64,000 bases of DNA from Paludibacter sp. (GTDB taxonomy: Bacteria > Bacteroidota > Bacteroidia > Bacteroidales > Paludibacteraceae): positions 1-64,000 of the forward strand of contig JAQTTH010000007.1 in NCBI GenBank assembly GCA_028710895.1, written 5' to 3'. Below, piece after piece: positions 33,493-42,234 of the stretch. Within the stretch, counting starts at the first letter, position 1. Each line of letters starts with the position of its first letter. Under the pieces are notes generated by a model. It worked only from the letters and a program-made list of their open reading frames with translations, did no database searches and had not been told where the DNA came from. A program made the translations under genes and the position numbers.

Positions 33493-34206
33493 TTATAGCT
33501 TGAGGTAGAAATCTTTTGCAAGTGCAGTAAATTCAGGTGAATAATGATGTCTGATATCTGATTCGATTCTTAACTCAGAGATTTCTTTTGGTACAAATTC
33601 CTTGCTAAATTCAATCAATACTCTTTTTGCCTGCACATTTGGTTTTGGGAAAACAAGTACCAGTTTAGCACAAAATAGCCCTTTGCTCTCACCATAGGAA
33701 ATGCATTCCAGCCCTTCGGCAACAGGCAGAATAATACATAACTTTCCGGTAGGTGCAAGCAGACGCATAGCCTGTTCAATTAATTCCTGGTGGGTCAATG
33801 TATCTGTATGTCGTGCTGTGTTCCTACCTTCTTCGGGGGCTTTAGTTGAATTGACGAAATAGGGAGGATTAGAAACGATTAAGTCAAACTTATCGGTTGT
33901 AGATTCTGTGTATTTCTGAAGTGAAATTTGCTGAACATTAATCTGTTTGTTCCAGGGCGAATTTGCGATGTTCTCTAAAGCCTGAATGATCGCAGATTCT
34001 TCGATGTCAATTCCTTGAATTCCGGCATTGCAACGTTGAGCAATCATTAAAGCAATTAGCCCGGTTCCGGTTCCTATATCAAGGATTTTCTGTGCATTTG
34101 TAATGTCTGTCCATGCGCCCAGCAAAACACCGTCTATGCCCACTTTCATAGCACATTTGTCGTGATATATGGTGAATTGTTTAAAGCTGAAATAAGGATT
34201 TGGCAT
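33493..34206 (-). CDS. trmN6: tRNA1(Val) (adenine37-N6)-methyltransferase
   Basis: The 237-residue SAM-dependent enzyme has 'ILDIGTGTGLIALM' (motif I), 'GIDIEESAI' and the N6-adenine signature NPPYFVNS in 'DLIVSNPPYF'. The start 'FSFKQFTIYHDKCAMKVG..G.LLGAW' is characteristic of the YfiC/TrmN6 family, which modifies A37 of a valine tRNA. The length is typical. It begins 5 nt after the secreted protein gene ends. Confidence 0.9.
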   Translation of the reverse strand: MPNPYFSFKQFTIYHDKCAMKVGIDGVLLGAWTDITNAQKILDIGTGTGLIALMIAQRCNAGIQGIDIEESAIIQALENIANSPWNKQINVQQISLQKYTESTTDKFDLIVSNPPYFVNSTKAPEEGRNTARHTDTLTHQELIEQAMRLLAPTGKLCIILPVAEGLECISYGESKGLFCAKLVLVFPKPNVQAKRVLIEFSKEFVPKEISELRIESDIRHHYSPEFTALAKDFYLKL

Positions 34207-34211
34207 AGTAC

Positions 34212-34883
34212 TTATCTTCTTCCGGCGGCCGAATTTTGTGTGCGCGTATTGCTGCTGTTTGTTGAGCCTGAACTGCTTGAACGTGTTGCAGGTTGGCTTT
34301 GAGTTTGCGTTGAACGAGCTGCCGGTGCTGCCTGAGGAGGCGTTGATGAAGGTGTTGCAGCAGGTTGAGTGCTTCTGCGGACTGCTTGAGGTGCCTGTGA
34401 CCCATTTTGTTGTGGCATGGTGGAGCGATAGCTGCTACGCATATTCATATCCGTTGAGGGCATGTGTGTAGTAGGTGCTTGTCGATATTCTGTGGGTGCT
34501 CGGTATCCCGTCGACATTGCAGGCTGATTCCTGGTTGTCGGTGAGGATTCCTGTGTTGTACGTTCGTAACGTTTGCTTTGCAGGCGGTTATTTTGTTCCG
34601 GATTTAAAATGCGCTGGATTTCATTATTCTTATTTTTCATCCGCTCCATAGCCTCGCTTCTCGTATTCGAAATTTGACGCTCACGGGCATAGCGCAGGTT
34701 TATTTCATAAATTTGTTTTGCTTGTTCTGCAGAAAGATTCAGTTCTTGCTGAAGTTTTTCTGTTTGTTTTGTAGCCTCTTGTTCCGGTGTTCGTTGGGGT
34801 GTAACAGTGTTGTCCTGAGCATGCAAAGGCATAATCAGAGAAAATAACAGAAGGATAAAAGGAATAAATTTAAACGTTTTCAT
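34212..34883 (-). CDS. Secreted Gln/Ser/Thr-rich protein with Spy-like helices
   Basis: The 223-residue protein has a signal peptide (cleavage near 'LHAQD'). Residues about 35-110 are helical with 'QELNLSAEQAKQIYEINLRY' and 'RMKNKNNEIQRILNPEQ', a pattern common to small periplasmic Spy/CpxP-like and DUF4890-type proteins of Bacteroidetes. Residues about 115-223 are disordered and rich in Thr, Ser, Gln, Pro and Ala. It may be a periplasmic chaperone or metal-stress protein; I do not recognise a named family. Probably cotranscribed with trmN6. Confidence 0.65.
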   Translation of the reverse strand: MKTFKFIPFILLLFSLIMPLHAQDNTVTPQRTPEQEATKQTEKLQQELNLSAEQAKQIYEINLRYARERQISNTRSEAMERMKNKNNEIQRILNPEQNNRLQSKRYERTTQESSPTTRNQPAMSTGYRAPTEYRQAPTTHMPSTDMNMRSSYRSTMPQQNGSQAPQAVRRSTQPAATPSSTPPQAAPAARSTQTQSQPATRSSSSGSTNSSNTRTQNSAAGRR

Positions 34884-35087
34884 ATAGGGTTTATCTCAAA
34901 GGAGCAAAGTAAATTGCTGCAATGACCATGCCAAATGAAACAATTTAGCCATTCGAAAGTGTTATTTAATAGCTTGTAATCAAACGAGTTGCTAAATGCT
35001 AAAGACAAAAATAATAATAAAATCAGAAGTTATAGACTATATTGTTATGTTTGTCAAATAATTAAGTTTTAGTCGGTATTTGCCAAT

Positions 35088-35129
35088 AATCAAAAAGGGT
35101 AAAAGCATAGTACTTTCACCCTTTTGATT
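35088..35129 (-). terminator. Terminator of the DnaQ-like gene
   Basis: AATCAAAAAGGGT and ACCCTTTTGATT (plus-strand reading) form a stem just beyond the minus-strand stop at 35143. Confidence 0.75.
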
Positions 35130-35142
35130 TATAACTCAGAGA

Positions 35143-35910
35143 TTATTTATTGAAGTCCCTTAATTTGATATTGGTAAGTACCTTCTTGGTATGTAGCGAG
35201 AAATCACTATTCATCATCCACCCATAATACCCAAAGTCATTCTTCAAAACATCAACAACTTTTTGTCCTTTATACTTTCCAAAGTTAATTATCTCCTCGC
35301 CCTTATCATTATAAATTATACGACCGGCAAAGTCGACATTGTTGTTTTGTGTAGTGAATTTTGAGAGAAATTCAATATCGTTTTGGAGTTCAGGGTAACG
35401 ATCCAGTTGTGCCTGCAGTACTTCATATGTTGCAAGGGTGTCTGCTTCAGCTCCATGAGCTCCAATCAAATCTTTGTCGCAATAGAACTTGTAGGCAGCA
35501 CCAAGCGTGCGTTGTTCCATTTTGTGGAAAACTACCTGAACATCCACAAATTTACGCTTAGATAAGTCGATATCTACGTCAGCACGTAGTAATTCTTCGG
35601 CTAAAACAGGAATATCAAACCGGTTGGAGTTATACCCGGCCAAATCGCATCCTTCAATGTCTCTTGCAATTTCTTTTGCTACAGCTTTAAATGTAGGGCA
35701 ATCGGCTACATCGGCGTCGGTAATTCCGTGAATATCCGATGCGCTTTGTGGTATTGGCATTTCGGGATTTACGCGAATAGTTTTAGTCTCTTCTCGTCCG
35801 TTTGGAGACACTTTATGATAGGAAATTTCAACAATTCTGTCGGTAACTGTATTTGTGCCGGTTGTTTCGAGGTCGAAAAAAACGATGGGATTCTTGAGAT
35901 TTAATTTCAT
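35143..35910 (-). CDS. DnaQ-like 3'-5' exonuclease with C-terminal DUF3820-like domain
   Basis: The 255-residue protein has the DEDDh exonuclease motifs: 'VFFDLETTGTN' (Exo I), 'AGYNSNRFDIPVL' (Exo II) and 'GAHGAEADTLATYEV' (Exo III, His and Asp). The C-terminal 60 residues ('IINFGKYKGQKVVDVLKND' and 'YYGWMMNSDFS') match the small DUF3820 domain. It lies next to dnaN and near dnaE in the same neighbourhood, so a proofreading epsilon role is plausible, although other DEDDh proteins act in repair or RNA turnover. I leave the symbol empty for that reason. Confidence 0.85.
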   Translation of the reverse strand: MKLNLKNPIVFFDLETTGTNTVTDRIVEISYHKVSPNGREETKTIRVNPEMPIPQSASDIHGITDADVADCPTFKAVAKEIARDIEGCDLAGYNSNRFDIPVLAEELLRADVDIDLSKRKFVDVQVVFHKMEQRTLGAAYKFYCDKDLIGAHGAEADTLATYEVLQAQLDRYPELQNDIEFLSKFTTQNNNVDFAGRIIYNDKGEEIINFGKYKGQKVVDVLKNDFGYYGWMMNSDFSLHTKKVLTNIKLRDFNK

Positions 35911-35975
35911 TTTAAAAATTCTGGAGTCAGTGGATTAAGTTCTAATGACTTTGGTAAATAATTTGTGTTTAAAGA

Positions 35976-36018
35976 AAGTCAAAGGTCAAACATCATAGAC
36001 ATTTGACCTTTGACTTTT
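35976..36018 (-). terminator. Hairpin terminator after dnaN
   Basis: A perfect 16-bp stem AAAGTCAAAGGTCAAA/TTTGACCTTTGACTTT lies just after the dnaN stop on the minus strand; the T-rich tract after it on that strand is short. Confidence 0.7.
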
Positions 36019-36034
36019 TATATATGACGGTTTT

Positions 36035-37171
36035 TTAATCGTTGAGTAGCATTGGCATCAATAGCATTAGGATTTCTTCGTTTTTTTCGTTTTCGAAAGG
36101 AAGTATTAATCCTGCACGAGAGGCATCTGATAGTTCAAAAACAATATCGGTTGCATTGATATTGCCCAAAATTTCAATCAGGAACGAAGATTTGAAACCG
36201 ATTTTAATTGGCTCGCCTTCAAATTGGCAACTGATAGTTTCTTCGGCTGATATTGAAAAGTCGATATCTTGTGCTGATATGTGAATTTGATTTCCACCAA
36301 AAGCAAGTTTTACAAGATTGCTTGCCTGATTTGCAAACACCGAAACGCGCTTCAATCCATTTAGCAATGTAACACGATCGATGATGATTTTGTATGGATT
36401 TGTTTTTGGAATTACGCCGTTGTAGTTTGGAAAACGACCTTCAACCTGGCGGCATATCATTGTGTAATTTGCCAATTTGAAATAAGCGTTCTTATTATCG
36501 AAGTTGATTTCCACTTCACCACTCTCTTTCGGCAGAATGTTTTTAAGCATTGTAGCCGGTTTCTTTGGCAGGATGAAGTTGACAGTTTCTTCGGCTTCAA
36601 CTGAGGCTGAAGTATGTGATGTTTTGTAACGAACCAACTTGTGTGCATCGGTTGCTACCAAAGTCAGACTTGATGCTGTAATATCAAAGAAAACGCCATT
36701 CATTACAGGGCGTAATTCGTCGTCGGCAGTACAAAACAAAGTTTTAGAAATTCCTGCAGACAAAGTGCTTACAGGCAATGTAAGCTTGCGTGCATCGTCT
36801 TGCAATTGAGGCATGCGTGGATATTCATCACCGTTTTGTCCAATAAAATTATATGATCCATTAGCAGAGGTAATTACCATTGCCAAATTTGAATCGTTGA
36901 TGCTAAATGTAAGGGGTTGTTCCGAGAATTCGCGCAGTGTATCGAGTAATAAGCGGGATGCAACAGCTACTTTTCCACTTCCTTCAACAGTTTCCACTTC
37001 CATTGAAGTTATCAATGTTGTTTCTATGTCTGAAGCGGTCATCGTGAGTGTTGTACCTTCGAGCTGAAGTAAAAAATTGTCTAGGATTGGCAATGAATTT
37101 TTGCTGTTTATTACACGACTAATGGCTTGTAGGTGGCTCAAAAGATCGGTGCTTGATACAATGAATTTCAT
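36035..37171 (-). CDS. dnaN: DNA polymerase III beta subunit (sliding clamp)
   Basis: The 378-residue clamp has three DNA-clamp repeats. Recognisable parts are the N-terminal 'LSHLQAISRVINSKNSLPIL', 'DNFLLQLEGTTLTMTASDIE', 'LVATDAHKLVRY' and the C-terminal 'LILPFENEKNEEILMLLMPM'. The length is typical. It tethers the polymerase to DNA. It lies upstream of the DnaQ-like gene and divergent from the arsenic operon. Confidence 0.97.
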   Translation of the reverse strand: MKFIVSSTDLLSHLQAISRVINSKNSLPILDNFLLQLEGTTLTMTASDIETTLITSMEVETVEGSGKVAVASRLLLDTLREFSEQPLTFSINDSNLAMVITSANGSYNFIGQNGDEYPRMPQLQDDARKLTLPVSTLSAGISKTLFCTADDELRPVMNGVFFDITASSLTLVATDAHKLVRYKTSHTSASVEAEETVNFILPKKPATMLKNILPKESGEVEINFDNKNAYFKLANYTMICRQVEGRFPNYNGVIPKTNPYKIIIDRVTLLNGLKRVSVFANQASNLVKLAFGGNQIHISAQDIDFSISAEETISCQFEGEPIKIGFKSSFLIEILGNINATDIVFELSDASRAGLILPFENEKNEEILMLLMPMLLND

Positions 37172-37333
37172 ATCTTCAGTATTATGATGGATTTACGTTT
37201 ATAAATAATTTAGCAAATGTAGTGAATATTTTAAATACTAAAAAATAATAGACTTGAATTTGACTTAATTTTCAACGAAATATAACTGTTTACAGAGTAT
37301 TTTTTATTTTTTCAAATCTTTTTCGGAAAAATA

Positions 37334-37365
37334 GTTGGAAATTCCAATAATGTTCGTAATTTTGC
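37334..37365 (+). promoter_or_regulatory. Promoter of the arsenic operon
   Basis: TTG (37335-37337), 19 nt and TAATTTTGC (37357-37365) match the Bacteroidetes consensus. It fixes the arsR start at 37395. Confidence 0.75.
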
Positions 37366-37370
37366 GAACA
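37351..37370. promoter_or_regulatory. ArsR-type operator
   Basis: TGTTCG and CGAACA form a perfect inverted repeat with an 8-nt centre that contains the -7 box; a further ACGAACA follows at 37371. The overlap with the promoter suits ArsR repression relieved by arsenite. Confidence 0.65.
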
Positions 37371-37394
37371 ACGAACAACAAAATATTTATTCAA

Positions 37395-37724
37395 ATGAAT
37401 TGCTGCGAAAATAAAGACTACACGATTGACAACGAACAGCTTGCACGCTTTGCAAAAGCTATGGGACATCCGGCACGTATTGCTATCCTGAATTTTTTGG
37501 CAAAGCTTGATAGTTGTTATTTTGGTGATATCCACAATGAGCTTCCAATTGCAAAAGCCACCGTTTCTCAACACCTGAAAGAATTGAAAGATGCTGGTCT
37601 TATTCATGGAGAAATTGAAACTCCTAAAGTGAAGTACTGTATAAATCTTGAAAATTGGGATAAAGCACAAAAGTCATTTGAACTGTTTTTCGCAGACTGT
37701 AAATCAAAAATTGAATGTTGCTAA
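37395..37724 (+). CDS. arsR: ArsR/SmtB-family repressor
   Basis: The 109-residue protein has a winged-helix core: '[17 protein letters not shown]', '[20 protein letters not shown]' (recognition helix) and the wing '[14 protein letters not shown]'. Cysteines occur at both ends ('NCCEN' and 'IECC') and in 'LDSCYFGD', which could bind As(III). I chose the Met at 37395 because the promoter and operator lie immediately upstream, within the longer frame from 37335. It starts the arsenic operon and should repress it by binding 37351-37370. Confidence 0.88.
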   Translation: MNCCENKDYTIDNEQLARFAKAMGHPARIAILNFLAKLDSCYFGDIHNELPIAKATVSQHLKELKDAGLIHGEIETPKVKYCINLENWDKAQKSFELFFADCKSKIECC

Positions 37725-37742
37725 TCTTTAAAATAAAATAAT

Positions 37743-38168
37743 ATGAAAGTACTTATCCTTTGTACCGGAAACTCATGCCGCAGCCAGATGGCACACGGCT
37801 TTTTACAATCGTTCGACCAAAGCCTTACCGTTTGCTCGGCAGGAACTGAAGCCAGCGGAAAACTTAACATCAAAGCCGTGAAGGCCATGGCTGAAGCAGG
37901 TCTTGATATCAGCAATCACACTTCGGATTCGGTTTCGAAATATCTCGGTGAAGAATGGGATTATGTAATTACCGTTTGTGGTGGAGCAAACGAAGCTTGC
38001 CCGGCGTTTATTGGCAAAGTAAAACATCGTTTGCATATTGGTTTCGACGACCCAAGTCATGCTGTTGGATCAGAAGAATTTATCTGGAGCGAGTTTATTC
38101 GTGTTCGGGATGAAATTAAAGATGGTTTTTATAAATTTTATGTAGAACAAATCAAACCACAGTTATGA
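37743..38168 (+). CDS. arsC: Arsenate reductase, thioredoxin-coupled type
   Basis: The 141-residue protein belongs to the low-molecular-weight phosphatase-like arsenate reductases. The P-loop 'LCTGNSCRSQMAHG' has Cys7 and Arg13 (CX5R), and the second pair of redox Cys is in 'VCGGANEAC'. It reduces arsenate to arsenite with electrons from thioredoxin. Its stop overlaps the arsM start by 4 nt, so translation is coupled. Confidence 0.9.
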   Translation: MKVLILCTGNSCRSQMAHGFLQSFDQSLTVCSAGTEASGKLNIKAVKAMAEAGLDISNHTSDSVSKYLGEEWDYVITVCGGANEACPAFIGKVKHRLHIGFDDPSHAVGSEEFIWSEFIRVRDEIKDGFYKFYVEQIKPQL

Positions 38169-38968
38169 AGGCTGAAGATTTAAAATATGTGGTGAAAGAC
38201 CGCTATTCACAGATTGCCAATCAATCAAAAATACAAAACGAAACTTCGTGTTGCGGGGTAGGTGGGTGTTGTACCATCGATTATGCCGTTTTTGCTGAAA
38301 GTTACGACAAAGAAAAAGGGTACAATGCCGATGCTGATCTGGGTTTAGGATGCGGTATTCCTACTCAATTTGCATCCATCAAAGAAGGCGATTCAGTGTT
38401 GGATCTGGGCAGTGGTGCCGGAAACGATTGCTTTGTAGCCCGTGCCATTGTGGGCGAAACGGGCAAAGTCACAGGGCTTGATTTTACTGATGCCATGCTC
38501 GAAAAAGCACGTAAAAATGTTGCCAAACTTGGTTTCACAAACGTAGAATTTGTAAAAGGCGATATAGAAGAAATGCCTTTGGCCGACAATCAGTTTGATG
38601 TGATTGTTTCTAATTGCGTATTGAATCTGGTACCCGATAAAACAAAAGCATTCGCTGAAATTATGCGGGTTCTGATGCCCGGAGGGCATTTTTGCGTATC
38701 GGATGTGGTTATAAAAGGCGAATTGCCCGAGAAACTCAAGCAAGACGCTGAGATGTACGCTGGCTGCGTATCGGGTGCAATTGAAATGGATACTTATGTG
38801 GGTATTATCCATCAACAGGGATTTCAGGAGGTGGAAATACACAAACAAAAGGAAATTGTAATACCAGTAGAAATTCTCAAAGAATACCTGACAGATGAAG
38901 AAATTTTACAGTTCGAAAAGAAAGAAATTGGCATTTTTAGTATTACAATTTCTGGAGAAAAGAGCTAA
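38165..38968 (+). CDS. arsM: Arsenite S-adenosylmethionine methyltransferase
   Basis: The 267-residue enzyme methylates As(III). It has the N-terminal Cys cluster 'SCCGVGGCC' (29-36), the SAM-binding 'VLDLGSGAGNDCFVA' with the family-specific GAGND, and 'VIVSNCVLNLVPDK' carrying the conserved As-binding Cys. A later Cys in 'MYAGCVSGA' is also typical of ArsM. It is embedded between arsC and arsN2. Confidence 0.92.
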   Translation: MKAEDLKYVVKDRYSQIANQSKIQNETSCCGVGGCCTIDYAVFAESYDKEKGYNADADLGLGCGIPTQFASIKEGDSVLDLGSGAGNDCFVARAIVGETGKVTGLDFTDAMLEKARKNVAKLGFTNVEFVKGDIEEMPLADNQFDVIVSNCVLNLVPDKTKAFAEIMRVLMPGGHFCVSDVVIKGELPEKLKQDAEMYAGCVSGAIEMDTYVGIIHQQGFQEVEIHKQKEIVIPVEILKEYLTDEEILQFEKKEIGIFSITISGEKS

Positions 38969-38991
38969 AACCTCATAAAGATATAGCCGTT

Positions 38992-39585
38992 ATGGAGGAA
39001 GATGAATCAAAAAAATCATTGTTGGAACAATATACCGAACTGACGAAGAATAGCTTAGTTAAAGTGCAATTCTCTTGTGGTGGAAACTCGACGAGCATTG
39101 ATGAGCCAGAAGCAATTCCGATTGTTCCCGAATCATACGTTCCCGAAAGTGTTGTAACCTATGCAATGGCAAGTGATGAAGATGTGGATGCAATTGTAAC
39201 GCTGCTTAAAACCAACAACTTGCCAATAAGCGACCTCGGCACCGGACAACGAATGTTTCTGGTAGCACGTTATAAGAATAAAACTGTAGGTTGTGTGGCT
39301 GTCGAATTATATGGAGATAGTGGATTGTTGCGTTCATTGGCAGTAAACACGGATTTTCAGGGAAAAGGTATTGGACAAAAGCTGGTGGCTGAAGCCGAAA
39401 ACTGGAGTCGCGATAACGAATTGAAAAACCTGTACCTGCTCACCACCACTGCTGCCGCATTTTTCCCAAAAATAGGTTGGAGTAGCTCAGACAGAAATGC
39501 TGTGCCGGATAGTATTTTACAATCCAGTGAATTTGCTTCTGTATGCCCTACAACAGCCATTTGTATGATAAAAAAATTAGATTGA
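38992..39585 (+). CDS. arsN2: GNAT acetyltransferase of the ArsN2 type, with N-terminal extension
   Basis: The 197-residue protein has a GNAT fold in residues about 55-197: 'NNLPISDLG', 'LLRSLAVNTDFQGKGIGQKL' (acetyl-CoA site), 'NLYLLTTTAAAFFPKIGW' and 'SEFASVCPTTAICMIKKLD'. This is the ArsN2 pattern, found only in arsenic operons; related ArsN1 enzymes acetylate organoarsenic antibiotics. The first 50 residues are additional and include 'VQFSCGGNS', reminiscent of the short Cys region at the start of ArsM. The stop directly precedes the transporter start. Confidence 0.82.
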   Translation: MEEDESKKSLLEQYTELTKNSLVKVQFSCGGNSTSIDEPEAIPIVPESYVPESVVTYAMASDEDVDAIVTLLKTNNLPISDLGTGQRMFLVARYKNKTVGCVAVELYGDSGLLRSLAVNTDFQGKGIGQKLVAEAENWSRDNELKNLYLLTTTAAAFFPKIGWSSSDRNAVPDSILQSSEFASVCPTTAICMIKKLD

Positions 39586-40641
39586 ATGAAAACAAGACTC
39601 AAATTTTTAGATAGATTTCTTACTCTTTGGATTTTCCTTGCCATGTTTATTGGTGTATTTTCAGGTTGGCTTTTTCCTTCAGTTGCAGGATTCTGGAATA
39701 GTATGTCATCTGGAACAACCAATATTCCAATAGCTATTGGATTGATTGTTATGATGTATCCACCATTAGCAAAAGTCAAATATGAAGAATTAGGCGAAGT
39801 GTTTCGTAATACCAAAATACTTACTTTATCCCTTGTTCAAAACTGGATTGTAGGACCCGTGTTGATGTTCACATTAGCGATTTTGCTGTTTAAATTCTTT
39901 CCGGGAGAAAATAATGCAAACTTGCCGTATGTCTATGGTATAATCATGATTGGTTTGGCGCGTTGCATTGCCATGGTGATTGTGTGGAACGACCTGGCTA
40001 AGGGTGATACGCAATATGCTGCAGGATTGGTGGCATTCAACAGTATTTTCCAGGTGCTGTTCTTTTCGGTATATGCCTGGTTTTTTATCGCCATTGCTCC
40101 GGCCTGGTTTGGCATTCCTACCAGTGATGCGGTTTCAAAAATTACGATTGGGCAGATTGCCGAAAGCGTATTTATTTACCTTGGGATTCCGTTTATTGCC
40201 GGTTTTCTGACCCGCTTTATTCTTATTCGGCTGAAAAGCAAACAATGGTATCATACTAAATTTATCCCGAAAATATCACCATTGACACTTATTGCGTTGC
40301 TTTTCACCATCGTTGTAATGTTCTCATTAAAAGGTGAATACATTGTAAAGATACCGTTGGATGTAGTTTTGATTGCTGTTCCGTTGCTTATTTACTTTAT
40401 TATCATGTTTGTTGGTTCGTTTTTTATGAGCAAAAAAGCCGGTGCTACATACGAACAATCAACTACTTTGTCGTTTACAGCTGCCAGTAATAATTTTGAA
40501 TTAGCTATTGCGGTGGCCATTGCCGTTTTTGGAATAAATTCCGGCGAAGCTTTTACAGCTGTTATCGGTCCACTCGTTGAAGTGCCGGTAATGATAGCAT
40601 TGGTAAATGTGGCGTTGTGGTTTAAGAAAAGGTGGTTCTGA
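39586..40641 (+). CDS. acr3: ACR3-family arsenite efflux permease
   Basis: The 351-residue protein has ten predicted membrane segments and the ACR3 signature '[19 protein letters not shown]', containing the conserved Cys, plus '[21 protein letters not shown]' in the C-terminal half. It exports As(III) (as As(OH)3 or arsenite) from the cytoplasm by proton exchange. It is the last gene of the operon and converges with the DUF2141 gene, with 4 nt between stops. Confidence 0.93.
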   Translation: MKTRLKFLDRFLTLWIFLAMFIGVFSGWLFPSVAGFWNSMSSGTTNIPIAIGLIVMMYPPLAKVKYEELGEVFRNTKILTLSLVQNWIVGPVLMFTLAILLFKFFPGENNANLPYVYGIIMIGLARCIAMVIVWNDLAKGDTQYAAGLVAFNSIFQVLFFSVYAWFFIAIAPAWFGIPTSDAVSKITIGQIAESVFIYLGIPFIAGFLTRFILIRLKSKQWYHTKFIPKISPLTLIALLFTIVVMFSLKGEYIVKIPLDVVLIAVPLLIYFIIMFVGSFFMSKKAGATYEQSTTLSFTAASNNFELAIAVAIAVFGINSGEAFTAVIGPLVEVPVMIALVNVALWFKKRWF

Positions 40642-40645
40642 TAAT

Positions 40646-41086
40646 TTAGAAATACTTCATTACGACTGTTATAGTTTTGATTTCATTCTTTTCAACAACA
40701 AAACTGAAATCATCAAATATTGGTTTCCGTATTCCTTTTTGTATATAATCCGAAAAACCAAACCCTTCGCGGGGAATACCAAACAGCCGATATTCCATTT
40801 TGCCCGATTCGTTTATATCGTCGAGAACTGAGAGGCCATATTTGCCGGGTTTCATGGGGATTTTTAGTTGAAGATCTCCATGAACCACCAATTCTTTTTT
40901 GTATTTTGATTCCCACACCGTTTTTTCTGCCTCAAAACCCGCTTCGTTGGCAAAAACTGCCACGCATAGCTGACCCTCCAATTCCCGTATATTTTTGATG
41001 TGAACATCCAGCATTTGTGCTGATAAGAGCGGAAGAATTGAAGTAAATAAAATGCATATAATCAATAACTTTCTCATATTTTTCAT
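40646..41086 (-). CDS. DUF2141 secreted protein
   Basis: The 146-residue protein has a signal peptide (to about 'LLSAQ') and a single beta-sandwich-like DUF2141 domain: 'LDVHIKNIRELEGQLCVAVF', 'GKYGLSVLDDINESGKME' and 'REGFGFSD'. DUF2141 proteins are small periplasmic or surface proteins of unknown function, widespread in Bacteroidetes. It directly follows the epimerase gene (1 nt apart) and may be cotranscribed. Confidence 0.85.
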   Translation of the reverse strand: MKNMRKLLIICILFTSILPLLSAQMLDVHIKNIRELEGQLCVAVFANEAGFEAEKTVWESKYKKELVVHGDLQLKIPMKPGKYGLSVLDDINESGKMEYRLFGIPREGFGFSDYIQKGIRKPIFDDFSFVVEKNEIKTITVVMKYF

Positions 41087-42133
41087 TTACGAATGCAGTA
41101 CCGATACCGGATTCTTTTTTGGAAAGAAAAACAGGTTCATCTTGTTCTCATTTTTCGATTTAAATGCTTTCAGCGGTTCTGATTGGTTCAGGAGTATTTG
41201 TTTGATAATGGAGCTGAACATTGAGCTAAGAAACCATTTTGTGAATGATATTGATCGACTTACATCGATAAAATAACTATCAATTGTGTCATTTCTGAAA
41301 TGCACTATGTCTTCCAGCATATTGCCATCGGTGTAAATTCCGCAATGAAAATTTCGTTCGGCAAAAGCATGATCGGGAAAATTCACGGCACCCAGGCCAA
41401 ACAAGTGAAACGACCTTTCAAGAAATTCGCGATAGCTAATGCAACAACGCTCACCACCACCCAGATTAAATATCCGCCCGGATAATTCTGAACGATGTTT
41501 GAGCCCTTCCGTGAATGCTCTGGCGGTATCACGAGGTGTGCAAATCTCCATTCGGGTTGACAGGGGCATGTGAAACATCAATTTAGTCATTTTGTGATTC
41601 TTCATAATAGCTGTAAGCCTGAAGATGGACCAACTGAGAGTTGAATGTTGAATTAAGTTCTCCGATTCAATTTTAGTTTGTGCATAAATATCTTCCGTTC
41701 TGGCATTGAGAGGGTCGGTTACTGAGATATACGGATTTTGAATATGGTCGCCATACACGGCTACCGAGGAACTGTAAAGTAGAAATGCTTCAGGAGAAGT
41801 GTTCTGAAGATGTTGAATAATATTTCGTGTTCCAATGATATTGACTTTTCGGGCTAATTCGGGTTTTGCGTCTGCCAGAGGTGGTATAATTGCTGCCAGG
41901 TGAATAGCTGCATCCAATTTAGCCGGAATTCTGCTGACATCTTCCTCGTTGGAAATATCACCCCAAACGATGTTTATTTGATTTTTATAGGGTGCAAAGA
42001 GCTTTTTGGTTCTGGCATTTTTTACGTCAAACACGGTTAGCCGGATATGCTCTAACTGTATCAGTTGCTGCAATACCTCTGTTCCGATTGTTCCTGATGC
42101 TCCTGTTAGAAGCACGTTCATACTGGTTTTCAT
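41087..42133 (-). CDS. NAD-dependent epimerase/dehydratase
   Basis: The 348-residue protein has an extended short-chain-dehydrogenase fold with the NAD motif 'VLLTGASGTIGTEVL', 'DAAIHLAAIIPP' and the catalytic 'YAQTK' (Tyr-x-x-x-Lys) near residue 155. Substrate is probably a nucleotide sugar or a related alcohol, but it is not determined. The C-terminus carries an extra basic tail ('KSKNENKMNLFFFPKK'). No other sugar genes lie next to it. Confidence 0.8.
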   Translation of the reverse strand: MKTSMNVLLTGASGTIGTEVLQQLIQLEHIRLTVFDVKNARTKKLFAPYKNQINIVWGDISNEEDVSRIPAKLDAAIHLAAIIPPLADAKPELARKVNIIGTRNIIQHLQNTSPEAFLLYSSSVAVYGDHIQNPYISVTDPLNARTEDIYAQTKIESENLIQHSTLSWSIFRLTAIMKNHKMTKLMFHMPLSTRMEICTPRDTARAFTEGLKHRSELSGRIFNLGGGERCCISYREFLERSFHLFGLGAVNFPDHAFAERNFHCGIYTDGNMLEDIVHFRNDTIDSYFIDVSRSISFTKWFLSSMFSSIIKQILLNQSEPLKAFKSKNENKMNLFFFPKKNPVSVLHS

Positions 42134-42234
42134 ACTTGTAAGTTTAAAAAGTTTTACGCTACAAGTATAGTATTATTGATTTTAAATTTGGTCTTTGTTT
42201 TAAAACTCGGACAACAAGTTTCTTCGGAATAATT

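Noticed and set aside
37335-37724. Longer arsR start at 37335
   Set aside because: The promoter and operator occupy 37334-37370; the transcript starts after that point, so the Met at 37395 is used.
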